NCBI GenBank assembly: GCA_002102555.1
Contig: MCFL01000015.1
Coordinates: forward strand, 1 to 64,000
Length of the DNA stretch: 64,000 nucleotides
Origin: Catenaria anguillulae PL171
Lineage: Eukaryota; Blastocladiomycota; Blastocladiomycetes; Blastocladiales; Catenariaceae
Direction: 5' to 3'
The translations under genes were made by a program, and so were the position numbers. This document shows, in pieces, positions 23,182 to 34,520 of the stretch (position 1 is the stretch's first letter; every line of letters begins with the position of its first letter). Below the pieces are notes generated by a model, which saw only the letters and a program-made list of their open reading frames with translations, did no database searches and was not told where the DNA came from.

Positions 23182-25446
23182 ATGTCGTTTGAATTCGAAT
23201 GGCCGCGCTTCTCGCAAGCCTTCTACGCCTCGGCCGCACAGGAGCTGACCCGCGCCCTCAACAAGTCCGAGAAGCCGCCCAACATTGCCCGCGACATTGT
23301 CGTGACAGACCTCGACCTCGGCACTGTCGCGCCCGACCTGGAGATCCTCGAGGTGGTTGAGCTCTCGCACGACGGCGGCAGGTTCCGCGGCATCTTTCGC
23401 CTCTCGTATGCCGGCGACGCATTCATCACCCTGCAGACCGCGGTGCAGGCCAACCCCATTGTTGATGGCCAGCCGCTCTCGGTCGGGTCAGCCTTTGCCG
23501 GCGCGGGTGCCTTGGGCATGCCCGCCATGGTTGCTGCCAATGCGCCCCTCATTGTGCCGCTCCAACTCAAGATTGCAAAGCTCCAACTCGCGGGTATCGC
23601 TTCCCTGGTTGTGGACAAGTACAAGGGTATCACGCTCGCCTTCAAGAACGACCCGCTCGAAAAGGTGACCGTGTCGTCGACATTTGACCACATGGCCACC
23701 ATCCGCCGCTTTCTCCAATCCGAAATCGAAAAGCTCTTGCGCAAGCTCTTCTTGGAAGACATTCCCGCGATTGTGCACAATGCCAGCCTGGCCCATTTGC
23801 AGCAAACCTCATCTGCCTCGTCCTCCACGCTACCGCGCAACAGCTCGCACTCGTCCTCGGATTCGTCTGCACATGCACCGGCCCCTCCCGCCGCCTGGAT
23901 CGAGCCAAAGACGGGCCAACCGCTGCTCGATGAACCGCTCGAGCTCGAGCACGAAGAACTTATCCGCTTGGCCAAGGCCATTCACCAACCTCCATCTTCA
24001 CCGCGCACGCCTTCACCTGGCCTGGCCACGCTGTTGCTCTCAACTCTCGCAGGTGTGTCCCCATCCAAACTCACGACCTCGCCAACACCCCCGCCACTTC
24101 CTCGTCGTCGTCGTCGGCCGCAGCGGCATCTTCCGCCACAAACCCGACCTTACGCCGCCGCGACGGCCTCGCCACCGTGATTGACTCGGACTCGGAATCA
24201 GATCCCATCAAACCCACCACATCCTCGCCCACCTCTTCCTCTTCGCCGGCCTCCTCTGGCGGCCCCGCCGACCCATACACGCCGCTCACGTCCCCACTTC
24301 CGCCCGCGATTGATCCGCGCGACGACCCAGGCACACTGTTTGGTGCCTTAGGCTTGCTCTTGCCCGAATGGACCTCATCCTCCGCGCCCAAAACCCTCCC
24401 ACACCCGCACGCGTCCATCGGTTCAATCCGCGGTACTATGCCAAATACAAGCGGCCCGCCAGTGTGCTGTACGCTGCATCGCTCAGTGCCCCCGCAAGCG
24501 ACACCGGATCGGCCGTGTCATTGCCTGCCGTCCTGCCCTCGCAACAGGCGTGGGCACGGGCACCAGCGCGGCCGGTCCGAGCGCATTGCACCGGAGCCAC
24601 TCGCACTTGCTCGTGAGTGCCTCGGGAAGCGGATCGAGAAGAACAAGTGGCACGAGCTCGGCAAATGGCGTGCTGCCGGGCGGCGCATTGGCCAGAACGC
24701 GGTCGGCGAGTTCGACGGGGCTTGGAAGGCGCGGGTTAGGCCCGATTCGCAGCATGTCAAGCACCGTGTCGCGCGAATCCATGGCTGCTGCAGGCGACGC
24801 CCACTCAAGCACGTCCGAGTCGACAAGCAATGGCGCCACAAGCAGCAGCGGTGGGGTTGCGGGCAATGCGTTTGCTGCCCAGCTTGCAAACTTGTATTCT
24901 GCAAATCAGTCGCTGTCGCCGTTTGCGCGGCACACGGAGCATTCCATGTTCCGGTCGCTGCCAAAGCGCAAGCAGACCGTGCAGCCCCATGACCGGGACG
25001 AGCATGGGTTGTCGAGGACGAATTCATCGCTCATGTCGATTCCCAGCGGGACAATCATCACGCCGGCCGTGTCGCCGACGTCAAGCAGTGGGCCGGGCAT
25101 GAGTGGGATCGGGTATGTGACGCCGCGGATGGTGGCCAGGCGGTCGCGCAAGGCAGTTAGACGGAGGGTGTTTACGCTGGACTTGAGACCCAAGCCCGTT
25201 CAAGATGCGGATATCAAGGGTGCAAGAGACAGTGACGACGCAGATGTGGATGAAGACGTGTCGCCATCATCCAGCGTGTCTGTTGTTGGTGCATACGTCG
25301 CGGCCGATGAGGATTGGGCGGCGAGGTTCACGGACGAGTTGTTGCCATCGTCGTCAGTGAGTGAGGTTGGCGTAGAGGCGACCCGGGCTCCAAGTGGCGG
25401 CCTGAAGGAAGCGAAGAGCCAAAGACGACGTGTATCCAATCAATAG
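23182..25446 (+). CDS. MDM34: ERMES subunit MDM34 (outer mitochondrial membrane, SMP domain), with shifted frames
   Basis: MDM34 is the mitochondrial-side SMP subunit of ERMES. The N-terminus MSFEFEWPRFSQAFYASA is the family hallmark and needs no signal sequence. The SMP domain fills about residues 1-200 (VTDLDLGTVAPDLEILEVVE; RGIFRLSYAGDAFITLQT; FLQSEIEKLLRKLFLEDIPA). Exon 1 ends at 24052, with an intron of 71 nt (24053-24123). The downstream Ser/Pro-rich part needs two further one-base shifts, near 24400 and near 24545, before the final frame that ends VSNQ at 25446. Each shift is in the direction expected for a missing base. They could be assembly errors or unseen introns. Its divergent neighbour is MMM1. 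Confidence 0.85.
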
Positions 25447-27226
25447 CTTATGGCTAAATAATCAACACACGCACTAGTACTCACCGAACATCGTGGTGCA
25501 CAGTCACCCCCCCCCCAGCAGCGCAATCATACGCCACTGAAGCCATTCCAATCATCCATCCTACTATATCAAAACTAGCTAGCCCAACGACATTCTTCCG
25601 TGGGATGCACCATGTCCATCCGCCTTGCAATTGCATCCCGGCCTCAGAAATGCTCGATCCACAGGATTAGTGCTCAACCTCCTCTGTAGCATCAATGTTG
25701 CGTGCACGGTATTGACGGATTTTGCCGAACATACTGCCATTGGCACTTTGTGAGAGGGATGACGGAACATTCGGATATACAACTATACATCAACGGATGT
25801 ATCCTTATCCTGCAGATGGGAAATGTGCATCCAATCAACAACCACCTGCCTGATTTGGAAAGAAGCAATGAACATGGTAGAAAGACTACGTACTATGCTC
25901 ATATCATGGAGTGTTGTCATTCCGCATCGATCGAGCCAAGCAATGGTTCTTCTCGATCGGCGTGGTCAGAGCTGCGCCTCCCGATGCTGCTGAGCCTATG
26001 GCTAACCAAGCCATAAATCTGGCGCAGCATTGCTTCTTTGCCCTTTCTCACCCAAAGCAAACGTAGATCTGTATTCTTTACGCATAGGCACCAGAGCACT
26101 ATTCACCCTTCTGTCAACCAACATCCTGACGCCCGTTTTCCGTCGACACAACCCTGCACCTGTACGGATCTCCCTCACCGATTGCTTCAATTGCCTTCGT
26201 CCAACACCCGCCATTCAACAATTCCCTTGCACATTGTTCGCTGCTTTGTGACGCAGGAGGGCGGCATCCAATACTGTACCTTGCGTCACCTCTCTTTCGC
26301 TCTTTGCCACAACTTCTGGGACTGCGACGGCGATCATTTATCCCACGTGTTCTCTGTGTGTTCAGCCCTGGCCTGTGTTGGCACCCCGCTCGTCCTCTAG
26401 CGTGCCTCAACTCCGGGCGCTGACGAGCCAGGATTCAAGGTGATTTATCCACGCCCCAACTCACTCCGACTTGACTGCGCCAAGCAACAGCCTCCATTTC
26501 GTCGACCACTGCTCCCAAGCTGCGAACACGACCATTAAAGTTTCACATCTCGGGCCACTTTCACGTCATTTGGCCCGTAAGGTTACCGGTCGCTGGTCTT
26601 ACAAGGTACGGTAGATTGTTCACATCTTCATTCCGCTTCTCCAGTTATGTTTTCCAGAGGCGGAAGGGGATGCTGGCCATGGTGCTGGTGATCACTCCTG
26701 GCTGTCACATGCAAGGCAAAGCATGTGCTTTGAAGAAGCTTTATCGCGGGTCGGGTGGCTCAGACTCTAGTCATACTGACATGGACTTTGTCTATCCTCC
26801 ATGATACCTAGGTTTGGCAATTGATTTGAACGCGCTTTGCAAGCACACGGCCGAGCGTCAGTATTTATTGTCTGATCTGGAAGCGAGGTTGGGCGAGGCC
26901 CACACCTCGTTTTTTTTTTCATCTTCTCTCCTCGGCACACGCCAACTTATCGAACCCCCAGAACCAAGCATTTACGCCTACCCATCCCTACCTCCTCCAA
27001 ACCACATTCAATCGTCGGCTTCCAGCCCATCCACGGCAACCATCGAACAAAGTCGACCCATCAAAGTATCGCTTCTTTTTTTTTTCTTGACCAAACTCGC
27101 TCTCGTCATTTTCCGTCCAGCAAAACGGCAGTACCCACCCGGTCGCCATCGAAACCTTGCTCGACCGATCAACACCCACTCACCAACAGCCAACAAGCAC
27201 ACCAAGCAATAACAAGATAAGCAAAC
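25447..27226. other. Long intergenic region (about 1.8 kb)
   Basis: It lies between MDM34 and the WC-2-like gene. AT content rises and only short frames without coding character occur. It is long enough for an extensive regulatory region for the WC-2-like factor. No RNA gene is recognised. Confidence 0.4.
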
Positions 27227-30200
27227 ATGGACATTTTGCATCGGCTGCAACAACTGCTGGGCATGGTGCAGGACGTGGTCCTGGTTGTGTCCTCGTCTGG
27301 GACCGTTGCCTACGCTTCGGCGTCGATCCAAGCGGTTCTTGGTATGCCCATATATCTTTCTGTTTCCTTTTTGTCTCACCTTCCATCTCGACACTTGGTT
27401 TCAACTGCACTTGTCTCACATGTCATCCGCTTTGCCAAACCCGCCAATGCCACGGTCCTCCTGGTCCTCGGTAAACGGCTGATATGTGCCGGATGGCGGG
27501 CCTGGCTATCGGATGCCGAAGAGGCGAGGCGTGTCGTGGCCATCGGACTTCGCGCTGGGCCTGTCCGATCGCGACCGACCAACCCACCGAATTGCTGTCG
27601 ACCACTGCCCATGCCAACTCACTGATGCGATGTGCCGATTGTGTGCTGTGCAGACGTTGATCCGCAGTCCATAGTCAACCGTTCCATCCTCGAGCTCAAC
27701 CACCCTGAAGATGCTCTCCAGCTGCGCGCCACGCTTAGCGACCTGGCGCGCCACCAACAACAGCATCTACAACTACAGCATGACCGTGACGACAATGGCG
27801 AAGAGGACGAGCGCCCGTTGCCCACGACCCGCCTGCATTACCTGCGGTTCCGGCACCAGTGGGGGTCCGACTACCGCATCATGCTTGTCAAGTGCCAGCC
27901 GCTCTGCCTGCGTACTGCTTCCCAGCTCAAGGCCGACAATGGGGCTACCTATCTGACCCACCAGCTGCTGGGCGGGTTCCGCGGGTCGGGCCATGTGCCA
28001 ATGCCCCAGCTGAAGCTTGCCACTGCACCGTCAAGTGGCAAGGACAAGGCCGACTTGGACAATCGGGCGGCTTCGCCAGAGATTGTTTCGCCTGCCTCGC
28101 CCGAACCCACGCCCGACCCGCAGTCCCCTCCGCGAGCAGCAAGAACGGCCGGCTTGGGCGCCAATGCCAATGTGGTGACAAGCCCAACCACATCGGCCGA
28201 CGGCAGCAGCGGCGGTTCGCCCGCCCTTCGCGACGACCTCTTTTTGCTTGTCGCGCGGCCGTACCCGCTCCCGCCGCACGACACGTCGCTCGACGAGTTG
28301 ATCCAGCTCAAGGTCGAAAATGAAAGATTGCGTGCGACACTTGCTGCAAAGTATGCTGCGTTCGGTGGCCAGGCAGCAGCAGCTCCGCCCATTGGCTCAG
28401 TTTTGCGCGAATCCGCGTATGACGAGCTCTTGGTGGTATCCTCTCGAAATCGACAGCAGCGCCAACAACAACATCCGTCGCAAGTGAGCAGTCGCGCAGA
28501 GTCCGAGGTGGATGTTGGCGGCGGTGACTCGCTCGACGGCGCAGGCAACCAGTTGGACCGCATGGACATTGACGCCACGTCGCCCTTGACGTCACCCGCA
28601 CTGGCCGCAGTCGTTGGAGCACGCACTGGGTCGCAGCAGTACCTGCCTGCCGCGGGACACGGGTCGGGATTGGCGGGCGTCATCACGCCAAGTGATTTCA
28701 TTGATGCCAACTTGATTGCAGCGTCGACGCAGGGCCGGCAAATCAATCGCAAGCGCACAAGAGGCAGCAAGCAGACAGACGTGAGCGATGAGGGCATGGT
28801 GTGCATGGATTGTGGACGCACAAACAGTCCAGAGTGGCGCAAGGGACCCACAGGCGAAAAGTGTTTGTGGTACGGTGTTGCTGCGCTTCCATTCTGCCTT
28901 ACCATGTGCCTGTATTGACCGTCGAGCATGTCCGTTATGTAGCAACGCTTGCGGGCTTCGCTATGCCAAGCGCAAAAAGACTGAAAAGGCGGCATTGGGC
29001 ACATCGTTACCAGCAAACAACCCGGCCATATTGAGATTGCAGCAGCAGATCGCGGCAGCGACAGCAGCGGCCGCTCTCGCCGCATCTACTGCTCCTCCGG
29101 CTCTAGGAGATGAAGACGAGGGCCAGCCCATGGTCACGAGTCCAAGCAGCACCGCCTCCGTGGCCCCGCTAAACTCGTCGAATCTCGCCACAAATCCGCC
29201 GACCACCTCTCCCCCGGCTCGTAGCGGGTCACAACGGCGTGCAGGTCGTCCTGCGGCAAAAAGTACATCTTCACGCCGCCGCGTAGACCCGCCCCCTCCG
29301 CTTGCCCTGTATAAGCCTGCCACAAGTGTATCCGTTTCCGCATCCGCATCCGCACTCGATCACCCAGCACTGCATCTGCACTCCCCAACTTCCCCCACTT
29401 CCAACCAGCAAACCCTGGGCGTGAACACAATCATGTCTTCACCCACGAGCCAGACTCAGTCGTCCCTGCCCTTTCAGTCGCCACCTCCCGTGACCTCCAT
29501 TCCACCGCAAAGTATCCACATGTATACTGGGACTGGTCCACCGCCCTGGAGTTCCAGCCGCGGCACCAACCAAGACGTCTCTGTTCCACCCGCCTCGGCC
29601 TACGGCTCGCCCCCATCACGCTCCATGTCGACGAGCCTGGGATACGTGCCAAAGTCTGGGTCGAGCGCAGGCAGCTACACGGCCACCACGTCGCGGTACC
29701 TCGCGCGCGAGCCGCCGTCTCGCAATGGGGCCGGCGGCGCACCTCCGGGATTGAGTGCATCGTCGTCGTCGTCGGAAATGGACAGGACGTTTGGGTCGCC
29801 CGCGTTTGGCGGCAGCAGCAGCGTCCCACAGTCTGGGACTACGTCGGGCAGCTCGGCAAACGACGAGTCACCGTTCCAGAACCAACAGCATCAGTTTTAT
29901 CAGCAGCTGCCGCCCATGATGGCTGGCCGCGCACCGTCGAATGCGCCGATGTCACCGCCCGGCGCGTTTTCTGTCGAGTGGGCGTATGCGTTTGGAACCA
30001 CCGGCGGGGTGGGACCAACGGGAGTGGGGAGCAGTGGTAATGGACCGACGCCGGGAACGCTTGCAGCGGCAGGCGGCGGTGGGCCGAGTGGGTGGGACGG
30101 ATCCTTGTTTGATGACTTTGACGCAGCACAGGTCAACGGTCCGCTCGGCCAAGGGCTCATGCCATTGAACGGGAGCAGATTGTGGAGCACGCCGTCGGCG

Positions 30201-31016
30201 CGGCAGCAGCAGCAGTTGGCGGCCTTGTTCAGCCAAGTCATGCATTCGCCGCCCCCGCCTCAGCAGCACCAGCAATTGCAGCAACAACAAGCAAGTGGCC
30301 CACCTTCGCGCAGGTCCCACAGCGTTGTGTCCACGCAAGGCGGTGGACCCGCACGGCACATGACCGATCTTCCCAACCAAATGCCCGCATCCATGCTCGG
30401 GCCCACACCAGTAACGTCCGCCGGGCCTCGCGGTGGATCGCGTGCAGATACCCCAGAGTTGTTTGGCGGGCACCCGGTGGCACGTGCTGGGTCCAGGTTG
30501 CATTCCCGACATCCGTCGCCTGCAGCGCCGTCTGGGTATTTCGACCCAGACCTGTGCGCCTCACCTGCGCGACTCGCCATGATGCCTCCGGCGCAAGCAA
30601 GCGGCTCTACCCACGGCCACTGCCATAGCGGACCGGCCGGCCCTTTTGATACGTACTCGCCTACCTCATACATGGCCGCCGCCACCGCGGCCGCCGCAGC
30701 GTCGGCCAACCAGCAGTACCCTCCACAGTCGTACTACTCCCCGCACCACCCTCCGTCGGTGATTTCCGACCAGGAGCAGCAACGGCATCATCGGGCCTCA
30801 TTCATGGCTGCGGCTGCGGGCGTTCCGCAAAGTTACGTGTCGGGTCCGCGGCCATCGCCCGTGCAGGTCGAGCATATGGCGGCATTCATGGATCACATTC
30901 GCAACGAGCAGATGCAAATGTATCAAGCTGGGTTGTCGCCGACGTGGGCCAGTGCACGGGGGAAGGGCAGGGGCAGTAGTGTGGGTAGTGGGCGGTTTGA
31001 TCCAGGTTATGAGTAA
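27227..31016 (+). CDS. White Collar 2-like transcription factor (PAS domain plus GATA zinc finger)
   Basis: The model joins 27227-27341, 27654-28869 and 28943-31016, an intact frame of about 1,134 residues. The N-terminus is a PAS domain (VQDVVLVVSSSGTVAYASAS, then RSILELNHPED) without a LOV photoactive cysteine motif, matching WC-2 rather than WC-1. A GATA-type finger follows at about 435-465: CMDCGRTNSPEWRKGP, then CLCNACGLRYAKRKK, i.e. C-x2-C-x18-C-x2-C. The second intron splits the codon of the third zinc-binding cysteine, which is restored only by splicing. The long C-terminal tail (about 670 residues) is Ser/Pro/Gln-rich. In fungi WC-2 pairs with the photoreceptor WC-1 in blue-light and clock regulation; that role is from family knowledge. 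The first intron (312 nt) is unusually long for this window. Confidence 0.85.
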
Positions 31017-31838
31017 GTCAGTCCTTTATCTTCAAATGGTTTGGTAGTGCGCCCTTGGTTTGCTTTCTTCTTGCTCCCTGATCATTTCTCCTTTCAGCAT
31101 CAGTGGTTTTTCTTCCCCATATTCCATTTCATTGCATCACCCGCTTCATTTGCTCGATGTTGGCTTTTTTCACCTTGTGCATTCCGTTACTTCATTTGTC
31201 CCTATTGAATCCCCTTGGCCCTGGTGTGTTCTGTGCAGTGTTTCTCCTTTGACTGTCGTCCTGCACGTGTCACGCTTTCATTGTGGACTCTTGACCACCA
31301 TTGTCTGCCTGAAATTCAGAACACTCGCATTCGTTTGATTTCTTTCTGTTCCGCAATACATACAAGATCGCCGATGATTCCTGCATTTCTCATTGCCTGA
31401 ACGGCCACGCACGGCTTGAAAGTTAAACAGACAACAACCGATGCACAGGTCACTCAACGACAGAGCGAATATGATTCGTCTTGGAGTTTTTGTAATCGGC
31501 ATGTCCAGATCTTCCACGATTCCATCATATCGATTTCCTGAGTTTCGAACAAGGTCGAGACTCCAAAAAAATGAATGACCGAGCAAGGTTTGTGGTGGAC
31601 ACGACCCCCAGGCCCACAAGTTCAAACTCATGGTCGGAGGCTGAACGAAGGTTGACTGCTGGGTAAGGTGGTCGTTGGAACGAGCAGAGGTCAACTATCT
31701 TGTCAAGAATTCTTTAAATTGCTGTTCCCGCCCCTATCATGCACTTGGCTGTTTCCGTCCTTAGTTGGTACCATCCTGGCATGTCATGATCCTCCAACTG
31801 GTTTTTCGTACCGAGGTTGTGATATCACCGTATCAACC
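31017..31838. other. Intergenic region
   Basis: T-rich 3' flank of the WC-2-like gene followed by the promoter of the lectin gene. No gene is seen. Confidence 0.4.
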
Positions 31839-33943
31839 ATGCAAAACATGACGATAAGAGCCCCGCTTCTACCCTTGCTTGCGCTCATTGCTTGCCTGCT
31901 CCAAATCTGCATCGCACAAGCACCCGAGATTCGCCTGAATCTTGACGTTTCTTACTTCTGCATTGCTGCGACAGGATACGGTTTCTTGGAAGGTTTGCTC
32001 CTCCTTGCTCCTCATTTTCAGCTTCATATTTCAAACACGTGAACTGTTTTCGTTTAGGTCCATGGACGTCAGGGACTGCCTTGCATGTATGCACTGCTGG
32101 CTCAGATGAGAGGCAAATTTTTCGCTTCATTCCGGAGCCAAGACCGCTAAATGGGCGAATCGTTGGGAGGTTTGAAGCCAAGTATCAATCAGGTGTGCAA
32201 CGGCTGTGCCTGGACATTACCAATGGGGTATGTATCCGTTTTAGCGACCTCAGGCAAAGCCATGAAAGCTTGTGCTGAGTGCAAAAGATCTGCTGCAGTG
32301 GATATCGCCAAGGCGAACCGTACGGCTCTGGGAATGGCACGCGCTATCTCCCCATGAAAAACACCAATTGAGTCGGTAGTACAGGTGGAGATGGTCTGAC
32401 ATTGTCACCAGTAATGCATACTGCAAACCTCCAGTAATGGAACAAATGCGCAACGTTGGACGTTCAATTATACGAGATCCGCGTTCGAGACCGTCTTTAT
32501 TGCACCGGCTGTTGCTCCAGATCTTTGCATGTATGCCGACGCAGCAGGTTCGTTCTACTTCTTTCGCGTGTGTCTTTTCTGTACCGCGATCGATCAAAGT
32601 TAGTTGCCTGTCGAGCGACCCTTGGATGCTCTAACGCTGTTCGAGCCTCTATGTAGACCGTTGTTCAACGTGGACCAAGACGTGCCACGATTCTTCAGCT
32701 ATAGTGTTGGACTCATGTACTCCTACCAGCGGTGTGCCGTTCCATAAGTGGGCCACTTGGCCAGGAACTCTTCGCTACGGTTTTGACCGATCAGAAGGAG
32801 ACTCTCCCAGAATTGTCTCCAAGTTTTCAGACTTAACGGTCGGAACCGCACAAGAACTCAATGCGACACATTCTCTCCTTTGGTTGAACATCTATGCCAG
32901 TCACACTCCAGATCCGCCATCATTCCTTATTCGAACTGCACTCGACACAACCAAGTGCATTGCGCGTAATAATGATCCACGGACAATGAGTATGCCCTCT
33001 TTAGCATATACCGCGATCGAGTGGACATGAGACTGACTTCGCTGTGGATATTTCCATTTCATTTCAGCGGGTTGGTCGGCAAACGCTCACATGTGGAGTT
33101 GCAACTCACAAGCCGAGGACCAAAACATCCGCTTCCTGCCGTCTCCGTCTTTGCGCAACGGACGCATCTCTGGCATGTTGCAACTTGGCCTGCGGGGAGA
33201 CTTGTTGGCTTTGTGCATGGACGTTCCTGGAGGGGTGTGTTTCTCTTCTTTTTGGTGCCAAAAGCCGTGTTTCTTAGTGCTGATGGTTGTGTACATGAAT
33301 GCCGCACTGTCCACATTCGCGTCTTTCACAGTGGTTTGACGTGGGCCAAATCATTCGACTGTGGGAATGGTACAGCCATGGAATGCTCCATGCGAACGTG
33401 CTTGGAATTTGACAAAATGCCTTGGATTTTATGGCAATAGCAATGGTTCTGACGCGCAGATTTTCTCGCTTGTTCCGGACGCCTTTGGCGACGAAGAGCG
33501 CTTCAAGATATCCCCAGCTGCTCGTCCAGACTTGTGTGTGGTGGTTTCCGGCGGATGTATGATGGTTTCTCTTTGCCTCATCTCCTGAAAGGACTGACAG
33601 GCTTTGATATTGCTGACACCTATCGTGTTGTATTGTTCAATTTGTAGTCCCGGCCCCAGCATTTGTTCCAAACGGTCAAGGAATCATTCTCGAGCGGTGC
33701 GAGGCCCTAGCGAGCGCCCCAATCTTGGAAAGCAAGGGCCACTGGCGGCTTCTATTCGGTGGGAACGACATGGACTATCGCCGGATGCGCGTTGTCCCGC
33801 GAGCGTCGCCTGTGCCTTGGTCCACGCAGACGTTGAACGACGCAAGCTCAATTCTTTGGGATGCTCGGTGCGATGTCAACCCTGGAGTGTGCCCGGCTCC
33901 TTCGCCTACCCCTACCCTTTGGTCATGCGGCTACTACTGCTAA
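31839..33943 (+). CDS. Secreted protein with two ricin-type beta-trefoil lectin-like regions
   Basis: Nine exons (31839-31992, 32058-32227, 32299-32336, 32435-32547, 32657-32989, 33068-33234, 33332-33369, 33441-33556, 33648-33943) join into one frame of 474 residues. A signal peptide (LLPLLALIACLLQICIAQ) opens it. Two homologous halves follow, each with the carbohydrate-binding beta-trefoil pattern: RLCLDITNG, then VRLWECNGTNAQRWTF and APDLCMYADAAG in the first half; ALCMDVPGG, then IRLWECNGSDAQIFSL and RPDLCVVVSGG in the second. The 38-nt exons 32299-32336 and 33332-33369 are equivalent in both halves and are followed by introns at the same codon. The intron after 32336 would use a GC donor. 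Only lectin-like modules are seen; there is no enzymatic or toxin domain. The likely role is extracellular sugar binding. Confidence 0.75.
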
Positions 33944-34303
33944 AAAGATGTGCGGGCCAACGCCGACTCAAGGAGCTCATTGAGGAGCTCAGGGTTGGCT
34001 TGTAAATACTTGACACTGGCATGAACGCACGACAAGAGTAGACCAGTCTTCCTGTTCGTCCGGATATCACATTTCGTAACCTCGCTGTTCCATACGTGGT
34101 TAGGTCTTTCGACTGCCGACGATAACTGAAAGTACCCATTGTTTCTGCGTCTGCATAAATATGAGTGCCCTTAGAACCCATCATCGTCATTATACGGATA
34201 TGGCTGTGCTGTTGCCTGGAGCTGATTCAAGGAGGGGAAAAGGCGGACCAACAGCATGTATAGAGCAAGGAAAGGATAAAGACAGATGAGCGATTTCAAC
34301 ATG
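33944..34303. other. Intergenic region before the retrotransposon
   Basis: It contains the 3' flank of the lectin gene up to the left target-site duplication. No gene is seen. Confidence 0.4.
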
Positions 34304-34320
34304 ACAACCAGAATATTTAC
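34304..34320. repeat. Target-site duplication, left copy
   Basis: Seventeen bases identical to 42924-42940, immediately abutting the poly(A) end (as T) of the retrotransposon. Confidence 0.95.
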
Positions 34321-34520
34321 TTTTTTTTTTTTTTTTGGCAGCAGGGCCGAAGCACGGAAGGACAAAGGCATGCCGGCGGTCCGAGACAGCTACACCCACG
34401 CGCAGCCGCCTCATCATCCACACGGGCAATTACCCTCGCCTACCACCTGCCGAACACAAACCAAATCAAAACCCGAAAGTACACTATCCCAACCATTATA
34501 CCAGTTCCGAGGTCGAGGCG

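Noticed and set aside
28788-28942. Continuous frame through the GATA finger without splicing
   Set aside because: It would break the fourth-Cys spacing; splicing 28870-28942 restores CLCNACG.
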